DNA of 64,000 nt from the NCBI RefSeq assembly GCF_003610995.1, contig NZ_CP032543.1, forward strand, positions 806,001 to 870,000, read 5' to 3'. The DNA is from Streptomyces griseus subsp. griseus. GTDB lineage: Bacteria; Actinomycetota; Actinomycetes; Streptomycetales; Streptomycetaceae. This document shows, in pieces, positions 50,971 through 60,396 of this stretch. The position numbers and the translations under genes are program-made. The notes beneath the pieces are model-generated. The model saw nothing but the letters and a program-made list of their open reading frames with translations. It was not told the origin of the DNA and did no database searches. How positions within the stretch are numbered: position 1 is the first letter of the stretch; each line of letters begins with the position of its first letter.

Positions 50971-53856
50971 TCAGTTGTCGTACTCCTCCAGCGGCGGGCA
51001 GGAGCAGACCAGGTTGCGGTCGCCGAAGGCGCCGTCGATACGGCGGACCGGCGGCCAGTACTTGTCGGCGGCGGACACCCCGGCCGGGAAGACGGCCTCC
51101 TCGCGGCTGTAGCCGTGGTCCCAGCCGCCGCCGAGCGCGGCGGCGGTGTGCGGGGCGTTGGCCAGCGGGTTGTCGTCCGCGCTCCACTCGCCGGAGGCGA
51201 CCTTCTCGATCTCGGCCCGGATCGCGATCATGGTGTCGCAGAACCGGTCGAGTTCGGCGAGGTCCTCGCTCTCGGTCGGCTCGATCATCAGCGTGCCGGC
51301 CACCGGGAACGACATGGTCGGCGAGTGGAAGCCGTAGTCGATCAGGCGCTTGGCGACGTCGTCGATGGAGACGCCGGTCGCCTTGGAGATCGGCCGCAGG
51401 TCGACGATGCACTCGTGCGCGACCAGTCCGGCCGGGCCGTTGTACAGGATCGGGAAGTGCGGCTCCAGGCGCTTGGCGATGTAGTTGGCGGCCAGCACGG
51501 CGACCTGCGTGGCGCGCTTGAGCCCCTCGCCGCCCATCAGCCGGACGTACGCCCACGAGATCGGCAGGATGCCCGCCGAGCCCCACGGGGCGGCCGAGAT
51601 CGGTCCCACACCGGTCTCCGGGCCCGCGGCGGGCTGGAGCGGGTGGTTGGGGAGGTACGGGGCGAGGTGGGCGCGGACGCCGACCGGGCCGACGCCGGGG
51701 CCGCCGCCGCCGTGCGGGATGCAGAACGTCTTGTGCAGGTTCAGGTGGGAGACGTCGCCGCCGAACTTGCCGGGCTTGGCGAGCCCGACCAGCGCGTTGA
51801 GGTTGGCGCCGTCGACGTAGACCTGGCCGCCCGCGTCGTGCACCTCGCCGCAGATGTCGGCGACGTGCTCCTCGAAGACCCCGTGCGTGGACGGGTAGGT
51901 GATCATCAGCACGGCCAGCTCGTCGCGGTGCTGTTCGATCTTGGCCCGCAGATCCGCGATGTCGACCTCGCCGTCGTCGGCGGTCTTCACCACGACGACC
52001 TTCATGCCCGCCATGACCGCGCTCGCGGCGTTGGTGCCGTGCGCCGAGGAGGGGATCAGGCAGACGGTGCGCTGGTCGTCGCCGTTGGCCCGGTGGTACG
52101 CCCGGACGGCCAGCAGACCGGCGAACTCGCCCTGGGAGCCGGCGTTCGGCTGGATGGAGACGGCGTCGTAACCCGTGACCTCGGCCAGGCGCTCCTCCAG
52201 CTCGCGGATGAGCGTGAGGAAGCCCTGCGCCTGCTCGGCCGGGGCGAAGGGGTGCAGCGCGCCGAACTCGGGCCAGGTGATGGACTCCATCTCGGCGGTC
52301 GCGTTCAGCTTCATGGTGCAGGAGCCGAGCGGGATCATGCCGCGGTCCAGCGCGTAGTCGCGGTCGGCGAGCTTGCGCAGGTAGCGCAGCATCGCCGTCT
52401 CGGAGCGGTGCTGGTGGAAGACCGGGTGGGTCAGGATGCCGTCGGAGCGCAGCAGCGCCTCGGGCAGCGCGTCGGCGGCCGTGCCGTCCAGCGCCTCGAT
52501 GTCGGCGTCGGCGCCGAAGGCGGCCCAGACGGCGGAGAGCTGGGACCGGTTAGTGGTCTCGTCGCAGGCGATGGAGACCTGGTCGGCGTCGACACGGCGG
52601 AGGTTGACCCCGCGCTCGCGCGCCTCCGCGACGATCTCCGCGGCCTTGCCGGGCACCCGGACGGTCAGGGTGTCGAAGAAGTCGCCGTGCACGACGTCCG
52701 CGCCGGCGGCGCGCAGGCCCTCGGCGAGGATCGCGGCGTAGCGGTGGGTGCGGCGGGCGATCGTGCGCAGTCCGTCGGGGCCGTGGTAGACGGCGTACAT
52801 CCCGGCCATGACGGCGAGCAGGACCTGTGCCGTACAGATGTTGCTGGTGGCCTTCTCGCGGCGAATGTGCTGCTCGCGGGTCTGCAGGGCCAGGCGGTAG
52901 GCCTTGTTGCCGTCGGCGTCCACGGAGACACCGACGAGGCGGCCGGGCAGGGAGCGGGCGAACTTCTCGCGTACGGCCATGAAGCCGGCGTGCGGGCCGC
53001 CGAAGCCCATGGGCACGCCGAAGCGCTGGGTGGTGCCCACCGCGATGTCGGCACCGAGCTCTCCGGGCGAGGTGAGCAGGGTGAGGGCCAGCAGGTCGGC
53101 GGCGACGGTGACGATCGCGCCCAGCTCGTGGGCCTGCTGGATGACGGGCTCGATGGCGCGGACAGCACCGGAGGCGCCCGGGTACTGGAGCAGGACGCCG
53201 AAGACGCCGCGCTCGGCGATCTCGGCGGGGATGCCGTCACTGAGGTCCGCGACGACGACCTCGACACCGGTCGGCTCGGCGCGGGTCTGGATCACGGCGA
53301 TGGTCTGGGGCAGGGTGTCGGCGTCGATCAGGAAGACGCCGTTCTTGACCTTGCCGACGCGCCGGGCGAGCGCCATGGCCTCGGCGGCCGCGGTGCCCTC
53401 GTCGAGGAGGGAGGCGCCGGAGGTGGGCAGGCCGGTCAGGTCGGCGACCATGGTCTGGAAGTTGAGCAGGGCCTCCAGGCGCCCCTGGGAGATCTCCGGC
53501 TGGTACGGCGTGTAGGCCGTGTACCACGCGGGGTTCTCCATGACGTTGCGCAGGATGACGGGCGGCGTGAAGGTGCCGTAGTAGCCGAGGCCGATCATCG
53601 GGGCGAGCACCTTGTTGCGGTCGGCCAGCGACCGCAGCTCGGCCAGCACCTCTGCCTCGGTGCGGGCCGAGGGAAGGTTCAGGGCCTCCGCACTCTTGAT
53701 CACGTCGGGCACCGCGGCGGCGGTCAGCTCGTCGAGGGAGCCGTAGCCGACCTGGGCGAGCATCTTCGCCTGGGCCTCGGCGTCGGGCCCTATGTGGCGC
53801 TGCTCGAACGGAATGCCCTGCTCCAGCTGGGAGAGCGGAGTGCGACGGGGGGTCAT
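50971..53856 (-). CDS. gcvP: Glycine dehydrogenase (decarboxylating), P protein
   Basis: A 961-residue fused P protein of the glycine cleavage system, which decarboxylates glycine and passes the aminomethyl group to the lipoyl H protein. The PLP lysine is in [20 protein letters not shown] at about residue 704. The N-terminal half, homologous to the alpha chain, starts [23 protein letters not shown] at 53856 follows AGGAGG; longer starts lack support. A tandem glycine riboswitch lies upstream. The gene is alone here, without gcvT or gcvH beside it. Confidence 0.97.
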   Translation of the reverse strand: MTPRRTPLSQLEQGIPFEQRHIGPDAEAQAKMLAQVGYGSLDELTAAAVPDVIKSAEALNLPSARTEAEVLAELRSLADRNKVLAPMIGLGYYGTFTPPVILRNVMENPAWYTAYTPYQPEISQGRLEALLNFQTMVADLTGLPTSGASLLDEGTAAAEAMALARRVGKVKNGVFLIDADTLPQTIAVIQTRAEPTGVEVVVADLSDGIPAEIAERGVFGVLLQYPGASGAVRAIEPVIQQAHELGAIVTVAADLLALTLLTSPGELGADIAVGTTQRFGVPMGFGGPHAGFMAVREKFARSLPGRLVGVSVDADGNKAYRLALQTREQHIRREKATSNICTAQVLLAVMAGMYAVYHGPDGLRTIARRTHRYAAILAEGLRAAGADVVHGDFFDTLTVRVPGKAAEIVAEARERGVNLRRVDADQVSIACDETTNRSQLSAVWAAFGADADIEALDGTAADALPEALLRSDGILTHPVFHQHRSETAMLRYLRKLADRDYALDRGMIPLGSCTMKLNATAEMESITWPEFGALHPFAPAEQAQGFLTLIRELEERLAEVTGYDAVSIQPNAGSQGEFAGLLAVRAYHRANGDDQRTVCLIPSSAHGTNAASAVMAGMKVVVVKTADDGEVDIADLRAKIEQHRDELAVLMITYPSTHGVFEEHVADICGEVHDAGGQVYVDGANLNALVGLAKPGKFGGDVSHLNLHKTFCIPHGGGGPGVGPVGVRAHLAPYLPNHPLQPAAGPETGVGPISAAPWGSAGILPISWAYVRLMGGEGLKRATQVAVLAANYIAKRLEPHFPILYNGPAGLVAHECIVDLRPISKATGVSIDDVAKRLIDYGFHSPTMSFPVAGTLMIEPTESEDLAELDRFCDTMIAIRAEIEKVASGEWSADDNPLANAPHTAAALGGGWDHGYSREEAVFPAGVSAADKYWPPVRRIDGAFGDRNLVCSCPPLEEYDN

Positions 53857-53916
53857 GGTGGAGGCCTCCTGGTCTGTCACGACCTGCGAGGGGCACCACG
53901 GCGCGGGTGCCCGAAC

Positions 53917-54142
53917 GGCCTCCCCCTCTGTCATCTCAACCTGAGAGCTTCACCGGCCCGCCCGGGGGCGCACCGGCTTTCACCGTCGGTGAGGGTCGAG
54001 CCCGCCCCGGCATACGCCGCACGAACCCGCCCTGCTTTCCAGAGTGACCTCGTCCGTGCGGTACGGGGGCCTGAGAGATTCCGGGGAGGATTTGCTCCTT
54101 CGGCGCCTCCGGATTCTGCACCGGAGGACTCTCCCGCACGGG
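53917..54142 (-). promoter_or_regulatory. Tandem glycine riboswitch
   Basis: Read on the minus strand, aptamer 1 begins GCGGGAGAGTCCTCCGG, continues GCGCCGAAGGAGCAAA and ends CCGGAATCTCTCAGGC. Aptamer 2 follows with GGAAAGC, CACCGACGGTGAAAGCCGG and GAAGCTCTCAGGTT, ending GACAGAGGGGGAGG. These are the conserved cores of the two glycine aptamers (GAGAGTCC / GCGCCGAAGGAG / TCTCAGG and GGTGAAAGC / AGCTCTCAGGTT). It precedes gcvP by about 60 bases and is expected to raise gcvP expression when glycine is abundant. Confidence 0.95.
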
Positions 54143-54301
54143 GTCAGCAGCCATCTGCCAGCCTACCAGCGGCCATCCCCGGGGAGCCCTCGAGTGGCCG
54201 ACGCCACCGTTCTGCACTTGTCTGGTGCTGGTGGAGCGACAGGGGATCACCTCGCGGTGACACGGGACCCCCTTGAGCCAGTGCGACCAGTGGGAGGCAC
54301 C

Positions 54302-54673
54302 GTGCAGACCGACATCGACCCGCGCCGCCTGATCGGCCGCAAGGCGTTCGATCGCAAGGGCGCCAAGATCGGAACGGTGGACGAGGTCTATCTCGACGAC
54401 GCGACCGGTGTGCCCGAGTGGGCGGCCGTCCGCACGGGTCTGTTCAGCAGGGACGCGTTCGTCCCGCTGGAACCCAGCGAATTCGTCGAGGACGAGCTGC
54501 GGATCCCGTTCGACCGCGCGCTGATCAAGGGCGCCCCGGACTTCGGCGTCGGCCGTCACCTCTCCCCCGAACAGGAGCTGCAGCTCTACCGCCACTACGG
54601 CCTGGACTCCCCGCCGGCGGCCGGGACCGGCCCCGATCGCGACTTCGGCAGGCTGGCCGGCCAGGAGGAGTAG
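54302..54673 (+). CDS. PRC-barrel domain protein
   Basis: A 123-residue protein with one PRC-barrel domain: RRLIGRKAFDRKGAKIGTVD, EVYLDDATGVPEWAAVRTGL, FSRDAFVPLEPSEFVEDELR, IPFDRALIKGAPDF. PRC barrels bind RNA or protein partners, as in RimM and photosynthetic reaction centres. GGGAGG lies 5 bases before the GTG. The 3' end overlaps the converging polymerase IV gene by 79 bases. Confidence 0.85.
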   Translation: MQTDIDPRRLIGRKAFDRKGAKIGTVDEVYLDDATGVPEWAAVRTGLFSRDAFVPLEPSEFVEDELRIPFDRALIKGAPDFGVGRHLSPEQELQLYRHYGLDSPPAAGTGPDRDFGRLAGQEE

Positions 54674-56051
54674 TCGACCGGGTCGCGGACCAGCGGCATC
54701 GGGTCGGCCGGGCTGAGCTCGGGGTCGTCGATGCGGAACGTGACGACGCGGCCGACCGGCCCGCCGGGCTCCTCGAACCGGACCGTCACCCGGCCCACCC
54801 CGCTCCCCTGCACCCAGCCGTGTCCGTGCACCGCGTGGCGTACGTCGTGTCCGGCGGGCCAGCGCCGGGCGGCGAGCTGCTCGGCGCTCTCCCGCTCGGG
54901 CTCCTCCTCCACCGGTCCGGCCTCGTCCACGGCCGGCCTATCGGCCTCCTCCTCCGCCCGCGCCGCCAGCTCCCGGGCATCCGCCGCCTGCGCGAACAGG
55001 TCCTCCTGGGTGTAGTCCGCGAGCCCCGTGACACCCACACCCAGCAGCCGTACGCCCCCGGTGGTGTCGACGGCCTCCAGGAGCCTCGCGGCCGCCTCAC
55101 GGACCACCGTGGGGTCGTCCGTGGGCCTCTGAGCGTCTCGGAGCGGGTCAGGGTGGAGAAGTCGTAGCGGCGCACCTTGAGCACCACCGTGCGCCCCGAC
55201 CGGTCGGCGGACCGCAGCCGCTCCACGCACCGCACGGCCAGTCGCTCCACCTCCGCGCGCACCCGCACCCGGTCGTGCAGGTCCACATCGAAGGTGTCCT
55301 CCACCGATACGGACTTGGCGTCCCGCTCCGCGACCACCGGCCGGTCGTCGAGCCCCAGCGCCATCCGGTAGAGACCGTGACCGTGGGCCTTGCCGACCAG
55401 CCGTACGAGCTCGGCCTCGCCCGCCTCGGCGAGGTCGTGGACGGTGGTCATACCGGCGCGTCTCAGATGGTCCCCGGTGGCGGGTCCGACGCCCGGCAGG
55501 GTCCGTACGGACATGGGGGCCAGCAGCTCCCGCTCGGTGCCCGGCACTATCAGCGCCAGGCCGTCCGGCTTGGCCTGCTCGGAGGCGATCTTGGCGAGCA
55601 TCTTCGAACCGGCGAGACCGACCGATCCGCTGAGCCCGGTCACTTCCCGGATGGCCCTACGCAGCCGCTCCCCCGTCCTGCGGGCCGACACCGTGTCGTC
55701 CGCGACCCCGCCCGCCTCCAGGTCGACGAAGGCCTCGTCCAGGCTCAGCGGCTCCACCAGCGGCGAGAGCCGCCCGAGCAGCTCCATCACCTGCTCGCTC
55801 ACCGCCCGGTACAGCGAGAAGCGCGGCACCAGATAGGCGGCGTTCGGCGCGAGCCGCCGGGCCTGAGCCGTCGGCATCGCGGAGTGGACGCCCAGGAGGC
55901 GTGCTTCGTACGAGGCGGTGGCGACGACCCCGCGAGGGCCGAGGCCCCCCACCACGACCGCCTTTCCGCGCAGGCTGGGCTTGGCTGCCTGCTCCGCCGA
56001 GGCGTAGAAGGCGTCCATGTCCAGGTGGAGGATGGTCGGCGCGGGTCTCAC
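54595..56051 (-). pseudogene. dinB: DNA polymerase IV, frameshifted near 55130
   Basis: A Y-family translesion polymerase. The first 310 or so codons are intact: LHLDMDAFYASAEQAAKPSL (first catalytic Asp pair), VATASYEARLLGVHSAMPTA, PLSLDEAFVDLEAGG (second acidic pair), then helix-hairpin-helix VRTLPGVGPATGDHLRRAGM. After TLTRSETLRGP the frame is lost; the other frame continues TDDPTVVREAAARLLEAVDT and GVRLLGVGVTGLADYTQEDL to a stop at 54595. Adding one C to the CCC run at about 55130 (on the minus strand) joins the parts. The first 310 codons alone would lack half of the little-finger domain. Confidence 0.85.
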
Positions 56052-56080
56052 ACCTCCGATGCTGCCCTATGCCACTGACA

Positions 56081-56122
56081 ACGGGGCGGCCCGGCACTCC
56101 ACGGAGTGCCGGGCCGCCCCGT
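56081..56122 (-). terminator. Very strong hairpin terminator after the MerR gene
   Basis: ACGGGGCGGCCCGGCACTCC pairs perfectly over 20 bases with the downstream arm, leaving a 2-base loop. It lies 27 bases beyond the MerR stop codon and 29 before the polymerase IV start, so it separates their transcripts. Confidence 0.92.
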
Positions 56123-56149
56123 CACGTACCGTCCTGTGCCCTCAGCCGC

Positions 56150-56776
56150 TCAACCGGCGCGGTTGCGGCGCCGGGCCAGCTCGTCGGCCGGGTTGTTGCC
56201 GATGAGGGTCTCACCGGTGTCGACCCGCTCGCCGTGGAGCTGGGAGAGCGCCGCGTCCACATCCCGCCAGACGACACCGACGGCGATCCCGAAGACGCCC
56301 TGACCGCCCTGGAGGAGGCTGACGACCTCGTCGGGCGAGGAGCACTCGTAGACCGTGGCCCCGTCGCTCATCAGCGTCATGCGCTCAAGATCCTGGAACC
56401 CCCGGGCCCGCAGGTGCTGGACCGTGGTGCGGATGTTCTGGAGCGCGACCCCGGTGTCCAGGAACCGCTTGACGATCTTGAGGAGGACCACGTCCCGGAA
56501 ACTGTAGAGACGCTGGGTCCCCGACCCGTAGGCCGGCCGCACGCTCGGCTCCACCAGCCCCGTGCGCGCCCAGTAGTCCAGCTGGCGGTAGGTGATCCCC
56601 GCCGCCGCGCACGCCGTCGGTCCGCGATAGCCGATGTCGCCGGCACCGCTCGCCGCTGCCCCGCCGCCCGCTGCCACCGCCGCCGGTTGAACCGGCTGCC
56701 TGATGGTGTGGTCGGCTCCACTGCCGTGCTGCGGATACGGCCCACCCGCCGCCGTACCGTCGCCGCTGCTTCTCAC
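56150..56776 (-). CDS. MerR family transcriptional regulator
   Basis: A 208-residue MerR-type protein. A Gly/Ala-rich N-terminus of about 55 residues precedes the DNA-binding domain: GYRGPTACAAAGITYRQLDY, WARTGLVEPSVRPAYGSGTQ, RLYSFRDVVLLKIVKRFLDT. The C-terminal part (SDGATVYECSSPDEVVSLLQ, GVFGIAVGVVWRDVDAALSQ) binds an unknown effector. The GTG at 56776 has GGAGG 5 bases upstream. This gene, the DUF151 gene and the next MerR gene keep a conserved order across actinobacteria. Confidence 0.9.
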   Translation of the reverse strand: MRSSGDGTAAGGPYPQHGSGADHTIRQPVQPAAVAAGGGAAASGAGDIGYRGPTACAAAGITYRQLDYWARTGLVEPSVRPAYGSGTQRLYSFRDVVLLKIVKRFLDTGVALQNIRTTVQHLRARGFQDLERMTLMSDGATVYECSSPDEVVSLLQGGQGVFGIAVGVVWRDVDAALSQLHGERVDTGETLIGNNPADELARRRNRAG

Positions 56777-56945
56777 GCCGACCTCCGTCCTTGACCTGCC
56801 CACTCGAAGGTAGGCAGTCACTGGGGGTGCGTCAACGATCGCCACACTCGGCACGCCGAGTGATAATCACCCTGAGGGCGGTTTCCCGTGTCTCGCTTCC
56901 GGGAAAGGCTTGTCGGATGCGCTGACGACACCCTTGCGGGACGGG

Positions 56946-57419
56946 TCACTGACTGTTCGTACCGAAGTCCTCCGGTGAGATCTGGTCGAGGAATTCGCGG
57001 AACTTCTCCACCTCGTCCTCCTGCTCGTCGGGGATCGCGATGCCCGCGTCGTCCAGCACACCGTCACTGCCGTAGATCGGCGTGCCGGTCCGCAGGGCGA
57101 GCGCTATGGCGTCGGACGGCCGGGCGCTCACCTCGACCCCGCTGGCGAAGACGAGCTCCGCGTAGAAGACCCCTTCGCGAAGGTCCGTGATGCGGACCTC
57201 GGTGAGCTCCTGGCCCACGGCCTCGAGCACATCCTTGAACAGGTCATGGGTCAGCGGCCTGGCCGGAGCCATGCCCTGCTGGGCGAAGGCAATGGCGGTC
57301 GCCTCCCCAGGACCGATCCAAATGGGGAGGTACCGGTCGCCTCCCACTTCACGCAGGAGAACGATCGGTTGGTTGGAGGGCATTTCCACCCGGACACCGA
57401 CAACGTCGAGCTCGTTCAC
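56946..57419 (-). CDS. DUF151 bifunctional nuclease family protein
   Basis: A 157-residue protein of the DUF151 (bifunctional nuclease) family. It opens NELDVVGVRVEMPSNQPIVL, LREVGGDRYLPIWIGPGEAT, AIAFAQQGMAPARPLTHDLF, and ends in an acidic tail. The founding plant member has DNase and RNase activity; bacterial functions are unclear. It lies between two MerR genes in the conserved actinobacterial block. Confidence 0.9.
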   Translation of the reverse strand: MNELDVVGVRVEMPSNQPIVLLREVGGDRYLPIWIGPGEATAIAFAQQGMAPARPLTHDLFKDVLEAVGQELTEVRITDLREGVFYAELVFASGVEVSARPSDAIALALRTGTPIYGSDGVLDDAGIAIPDEQEDEVEKFREFLDQISPEDFGTNSQ

Positions 57420-57472
57420 ACAGCAACCCTAGGACGTGCTCGCCATGTTTGGGTAGTCGGGCTCCCCCGAGG

Positions 57473-58261
57473 TCAGTGCAGACGGGTGCGCAGAGCACTC
57501 TGGACGAGCGCCGCGTGCAGCCGTACGGAGAGCTCGGCCAGCTCGTTCGCCGTGGCCTCGGCGTGGGCCCTGGTCTGCGGATTCCGGTGCAGGCGCAGCG
57601 GTGCGACCAGTTGCTCCACCAATCCCGCCTCGCGGTCGGCGGAGGCGCGCATGGCGCGCAGATGGCGCGGTTCGAGGCCGAAGCGCCCCAGGTCCGCCAC
57701 CAGCTTGGCCACGGTCACCATCTCGGCGTCGTAGCCCCCCTCGGGAGCCGGGACGATGAGCCCGTAGGACTCCCACTCCGCCAGCTGCTCCTCGTCGACC
57801 TGGGCGGCCGCCAGGAGCTCGGCGCGCCCGATCCGCGCGGCGGTCGCCGCACCGGGGCCGGACTCCCACACACCGTCGCCGAGATCCCGCTGGGCGCCCG
57901 GTGAGGGCAGCGCGGGCTGCTCCCCCCGGGCCAGGGCGTCCAGGTGCTCGCGGATGACCTTGAGCGGCAGATAGTGGTCCCGCTGCATACGGAGGACCTG
58001 CGCGAGCCGCTCCACGTCGCCGGGCGCGAACTTGCGGTACCCGGACGGAGTCCGCTGCGGCTCCACGAGCCCCTCGGCCTCCAGAAAGCGGATCTTGGAG
58101 ATCGTGACTTCCGGAAACTCTTCGCGCAGTCGGGTGAGCACCGTTCCGATGCTCACCCAGCGCGCGTCCGCGGTGGCGGTGCCGTCACCGGCACCGCCTG
58201 TCGGTGTTCGCAGCATGGGCCTTCCTGGGGGTCCCCCCGGACGGATCCGGGGGCTGGTCAC
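57473..58261 (-). CDS. ftsR: MerR family regulator, FtsR-like
   Basis: A 262-residue MerR protein placed directly after the FHA gene, as the corynebacterial and mycobacterial FtsR/Rv1828 proteins are. DNA-binding part: SIGTVLTRLREEFPEVTISK, IRFLEAEGLVEPQRTPSGYR, KFAPGDVERLAQVLRMQRDH. The central part and the C-terminal helix (LGRFGLEPRHLRAMRASADR) match FtsR homologues, which activate ftsZ in Corynebacterium. The start at 58261 overlaps the FHA stop (GTGA); an ATG at 58216 with AGGAAGG is an alternative. Confidence 0.85.
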   Translation of the reverse strand: MTSPRIRPGGPPGRPMLRTPTGGAGDGTATADARWVSIGTVLTRLREEFPEVTISKIRFLEAEGLVEPQRTPSGYRKFAPGDVERLAQVLRMQRDHYLPLKVIREHLDALARGEQPALPSPGAQRDLGDGVWESGPGAATAARIGRAELLAAAQVDEEQLAEWESYGLIVPAPEGGYDAEMVTVAKLVADLGRFGLEPRHLRAMRASADREAGLVEQLVAPLRLHRNPQTRAHAEATANELAELSVRLHAALVQSALRTRLH

Positions 58262-59043
58262 ACGCCCCGCGGGCTCGCGTAGAAGACCAGGCGGTACTTT
58301 CCGATCTGGACTTCGTCGCCGTTGGAGAGCAGGACCGAATCGATGCGCTCACGGTTGACATAGGTGCCGTTGAGGCTGCCGACGTCACCCACCGTGAAGC
58401 TACCGTCCGGACCCCTGTGGAACTCCACATGACGCCGCGACACGGTCACGTCGTCGAGAAAGATGTCACTCTGCGGGTGACGGCCGGCGGTCGTGAGATC
58501 GCTGTCCAGCAGGAAACGACTGCCGGAATTGGGGCCGCGGCGCACGACCAGCAGCGCCGAGCCTCCGGGCAGCGCGTCGACGGCTGCCTGGGCCTCCGGG
58601 GAGAGCGAGGGCAGAGCCGTCTGGCCCGTCGCCTCGGCCTCGTACGCCTCAAGACCGGAGATGGAGATCGTGGACGTCGTCTCCGAGGCGCGCTCGGGGA
58701 CACCGCCTCGCAGCGGCGCGCCACAGTTGGAGCAGAATCGGCCGGCCTCCGCATTGCGGTGGCCACACCTCGTGCAGACCTGCATCGACGAGCCCTCCGG
58801 GGTGAACCCTCCACCCGCACTCGAGGCTGATGGTTCGCCGAAACCTATGCCTCCGGCACCGGCAGGGTCAACGGACGACACGCTGATTCCGGCCTGAGTG
58901 GCGTCACCGGGCAGTTCGTCGCGGAAGAGCGGACGCTCCGCCTCCTGCTCCTCACCCTGGCCGTGGCGCGGAGCGCGGTGGCGGGCAGCACTGTTGCTGT
59001 CCTCGCGCGCGCTCTTCCCGAACAACTTCGCAAAAAACTTCAC
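58258..59043 (-). CDS. garA: FHA domain protein GarA/OdhI-like
   Basis: A 261-residue phosphothreonine-binding protein. It has a zinc ribbon with Cys 90, 93, 104 and 107 (VCTRCGHRNAEAGRFCSNCG). The phosphorylation motif ETTST is at residues 121-125. The FHA domain is at about 164-255 with GRHPQSD, SRRHVEF and SLNGTYVN. GarA/OdhI inhibits 2-oxoglutarate dehydrogenase when unphosphorylated and is silenced by PknG/PknB phosphorylation. The N-terminal zinc ribbon is an addition to the mycobacterial form. GTG at 59043 has AAGGGGA upstream. Confidence 0.9.
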   Translation of the reverse strand: MKFFAKLFGKSAREDSNSAARHRAPRHGQGEEQEAERPLFRDELPGDATQAGISVSSVDPAGAGGIGFGEPSASSAGGGFTPEGSSMQVCTRCGHRNAEAGRFCSNCGAPLRGGVPERASETTSTISISGLEAYEAEATGQTALPSLSPEAQAAVDALPGGSALLVVRRGPNSGSRFLLDSDLTTAGRHPQSDIFLDDVTVSRRHVEFHRGPDGSFTVGDVGSLNGTYVNRERIDSVLLSNGDEVQIGKYRLVFYASPRGV

Positions 59044-59233
59044 GGGCGATTCCCCTTGACCGACATAGACCCGCCCGTGGGGCAGGACGAACCCTGAATG
59101 AACACACCTGCCGACCCGGACATCTTCACAACGTCCGTATCCACCCGACAGTTTCCACCACGCACCACCAATCCGGTGCGCCGACCCCCCGCAACCTCCC
59201 GCCCTCGTCCACCGGCCCTCCGGCCCGGCGCGA

Positions 59234-60058
59234 TCACGGGGACGACGACCGAGCGTAGTCAGGCCGCTTCGCCGCTCGCAAGGCGTCGACGACGATGTCG
59301 TCGGAACGCTCCACGACGGCCGTGGCCTGCTCCTTCTCCAGCGTCTGCACCACACCGCCGGGGATGTTGAGGGCGGGTTCCAGGTCCTGCGGCTTGCCGA
59401 TCACCTTGAACTCGTACGGTGCTTCGATCTTCTTGCCGTCCACCTGGATGTCACCGCCCTCTCCGGCGAAGTACGTATTGGCCACCACCCGGACGCCGTT
59501 GACCTCGATGGCCTCGGCCCCGGCCGCGCGCAGCTCCTGGATGGTGTCGAGGAGCTTGTCGGCGGCGACCGCGCCCGACGGGTCGCTGATCGTCAGCGTG
59601 ATGCCGGGGCCGTGGGCCGCCACCGTACCCGCGAGGATCCCCAGCTGGCGTTCCTTCTCCAGCGTCTGCTTACGGGCCTCCTCGGCCTGGTCCGAGCTGT
59701 TCTCCAGCTCGGTGCGCTGGGCGTCCAGACGCTGCTTCTCGTCCTCCAGGCGCTGGGTGCGGTCGTCGACCTCGTCGAGGATCCGGACCAGGTCCTCCTG
59801 GCGCGCGCCGCGCAGCGTGCTGTCGTCGCTGGTGGACCGCACCTGGATGGCCAGCCCCAGGCCGAGCCCGAACAGCAGCACGGCGACGATGAGTTGGGCC
59901 CGGCTCACCCGGGGCGGCCACAGGCCCGCGAGCAGCCTCTGGCGTCCGGATGCCTCCTCTGCGGTCGCGGGCGGCTGCACGGGCGCGTCCGGGGCCGGGG
60001 AGGCACCGGCGTCGGGCCGCTCCGGCTGTTCGCTGCGAGGGTTCTCGTCGTTGTTCAT
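59234..60058 (-). CDS. DUF881 family membrane protein (downstream copy)
   Basis: A 274-residue DUF881 protein. Cytoplasmic acidic N-terminus of about 45 residues, one helix (LIVAVLLFGLGLGLAIQVRS), a coiled coil (LVRILDEVDDRTQRLEDEKQ, RLDAQRTELENSSDQAEEAR), then the DUF881 core ITLTISDPSGAVAADKLLDT, IQELRAAGAEAIEVNGVRVV. Same family as the gene at 60393-61316. The role is unknown; the block is linked to envelope and division genes. Confidence 0.9.
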   Translation of the reverse strand: MNNDENPRSEQPERPDAGASPAPDAPVQPPATAEEASGRQRLLAGLWPPRVSRAQLIVAVLLFGLGLGLAIQVRSTSDDSTLRGARQEDLVRILDEVDDRTQRLEDEKQRLDAQRTELENSSDQAEEARKQTLEKERQLGILAGTVAAHGPGITLTISDPSGAVAADKLLDTIQELRAAGAEAIEVNGVRVVANTYFAGEGGDIQVDGKKIEAPYEFKVIGKPQDLEPALNIPGGVVQTLEKEQATAVVERSDDIVVDALRAAKRPDYARSSSP

Positions 60059-60063
60059 CGGCC

Positions 60064-60396
60064 TCAAGCCCGGAAGACGTGCCGGCGGATCGCGGCGGCG
60101 TTGGAGAAGATCCGGATACCGAGCACGACCACCACGCCGGTGGAGAGCTGAGCACCGACACCCAGTTTGTCGCCGAGGAAGACGATCAGCGCGGCGACCA
60201 CGACGTTGGAGAGGAACGACACCACGAAGACCTTGTCGACGAAGATGCCGTCCAGCATGGCCCGCAGACCGCCGAAGACCGCGTCCAGTGCGGCGACCAC
60301 GGCGATCGGGAGATAGGGCTCGACCACCGCCGGAACCTCGGGCCGGACCAACAGTCCGACCACGACTCCCACGACGAGGCCCAGTACGGCGATCAC
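60064..60396 (-). CDS. sbp: Small basic protein (DUF1290)
   Basis: A 110-residue membrane protein with three helices: VLGLVVGVVVGLLVRPEVPA, PIAVVAALDAVFGGLRAMLD, and FLSNVVVAALIVFLGDKLGV. It matches the small basic protein family found beside DUF881 genes in Gram-positive bacteria. Relatives interact with the division machinery. Its start overlaps the end of the upstream DUF881 gene by 4 bases, and 5 bases separate it from the next. Confidence 0.9.
   Translation of the reverse strand: MIAVLGLVVGVVVGLLVRPEVPAVVEPYLPIAVVAALDAVFGGLRAMLDGIFVDKVFVVSFLSNVVVAALIVFLGDKLGVGAQLSTGVVVVLGIRIFSNAAAIRRHVFRA

Noticed and set aside
50947-54276. Very long open frame on the plus strand opposite gcvP
   Set aside because: It is the mirror frame of a high-GC gene; composition is low-complexity Gly/Arg/Val and it has no domain, while gcvP on the other strand is unmistakable.
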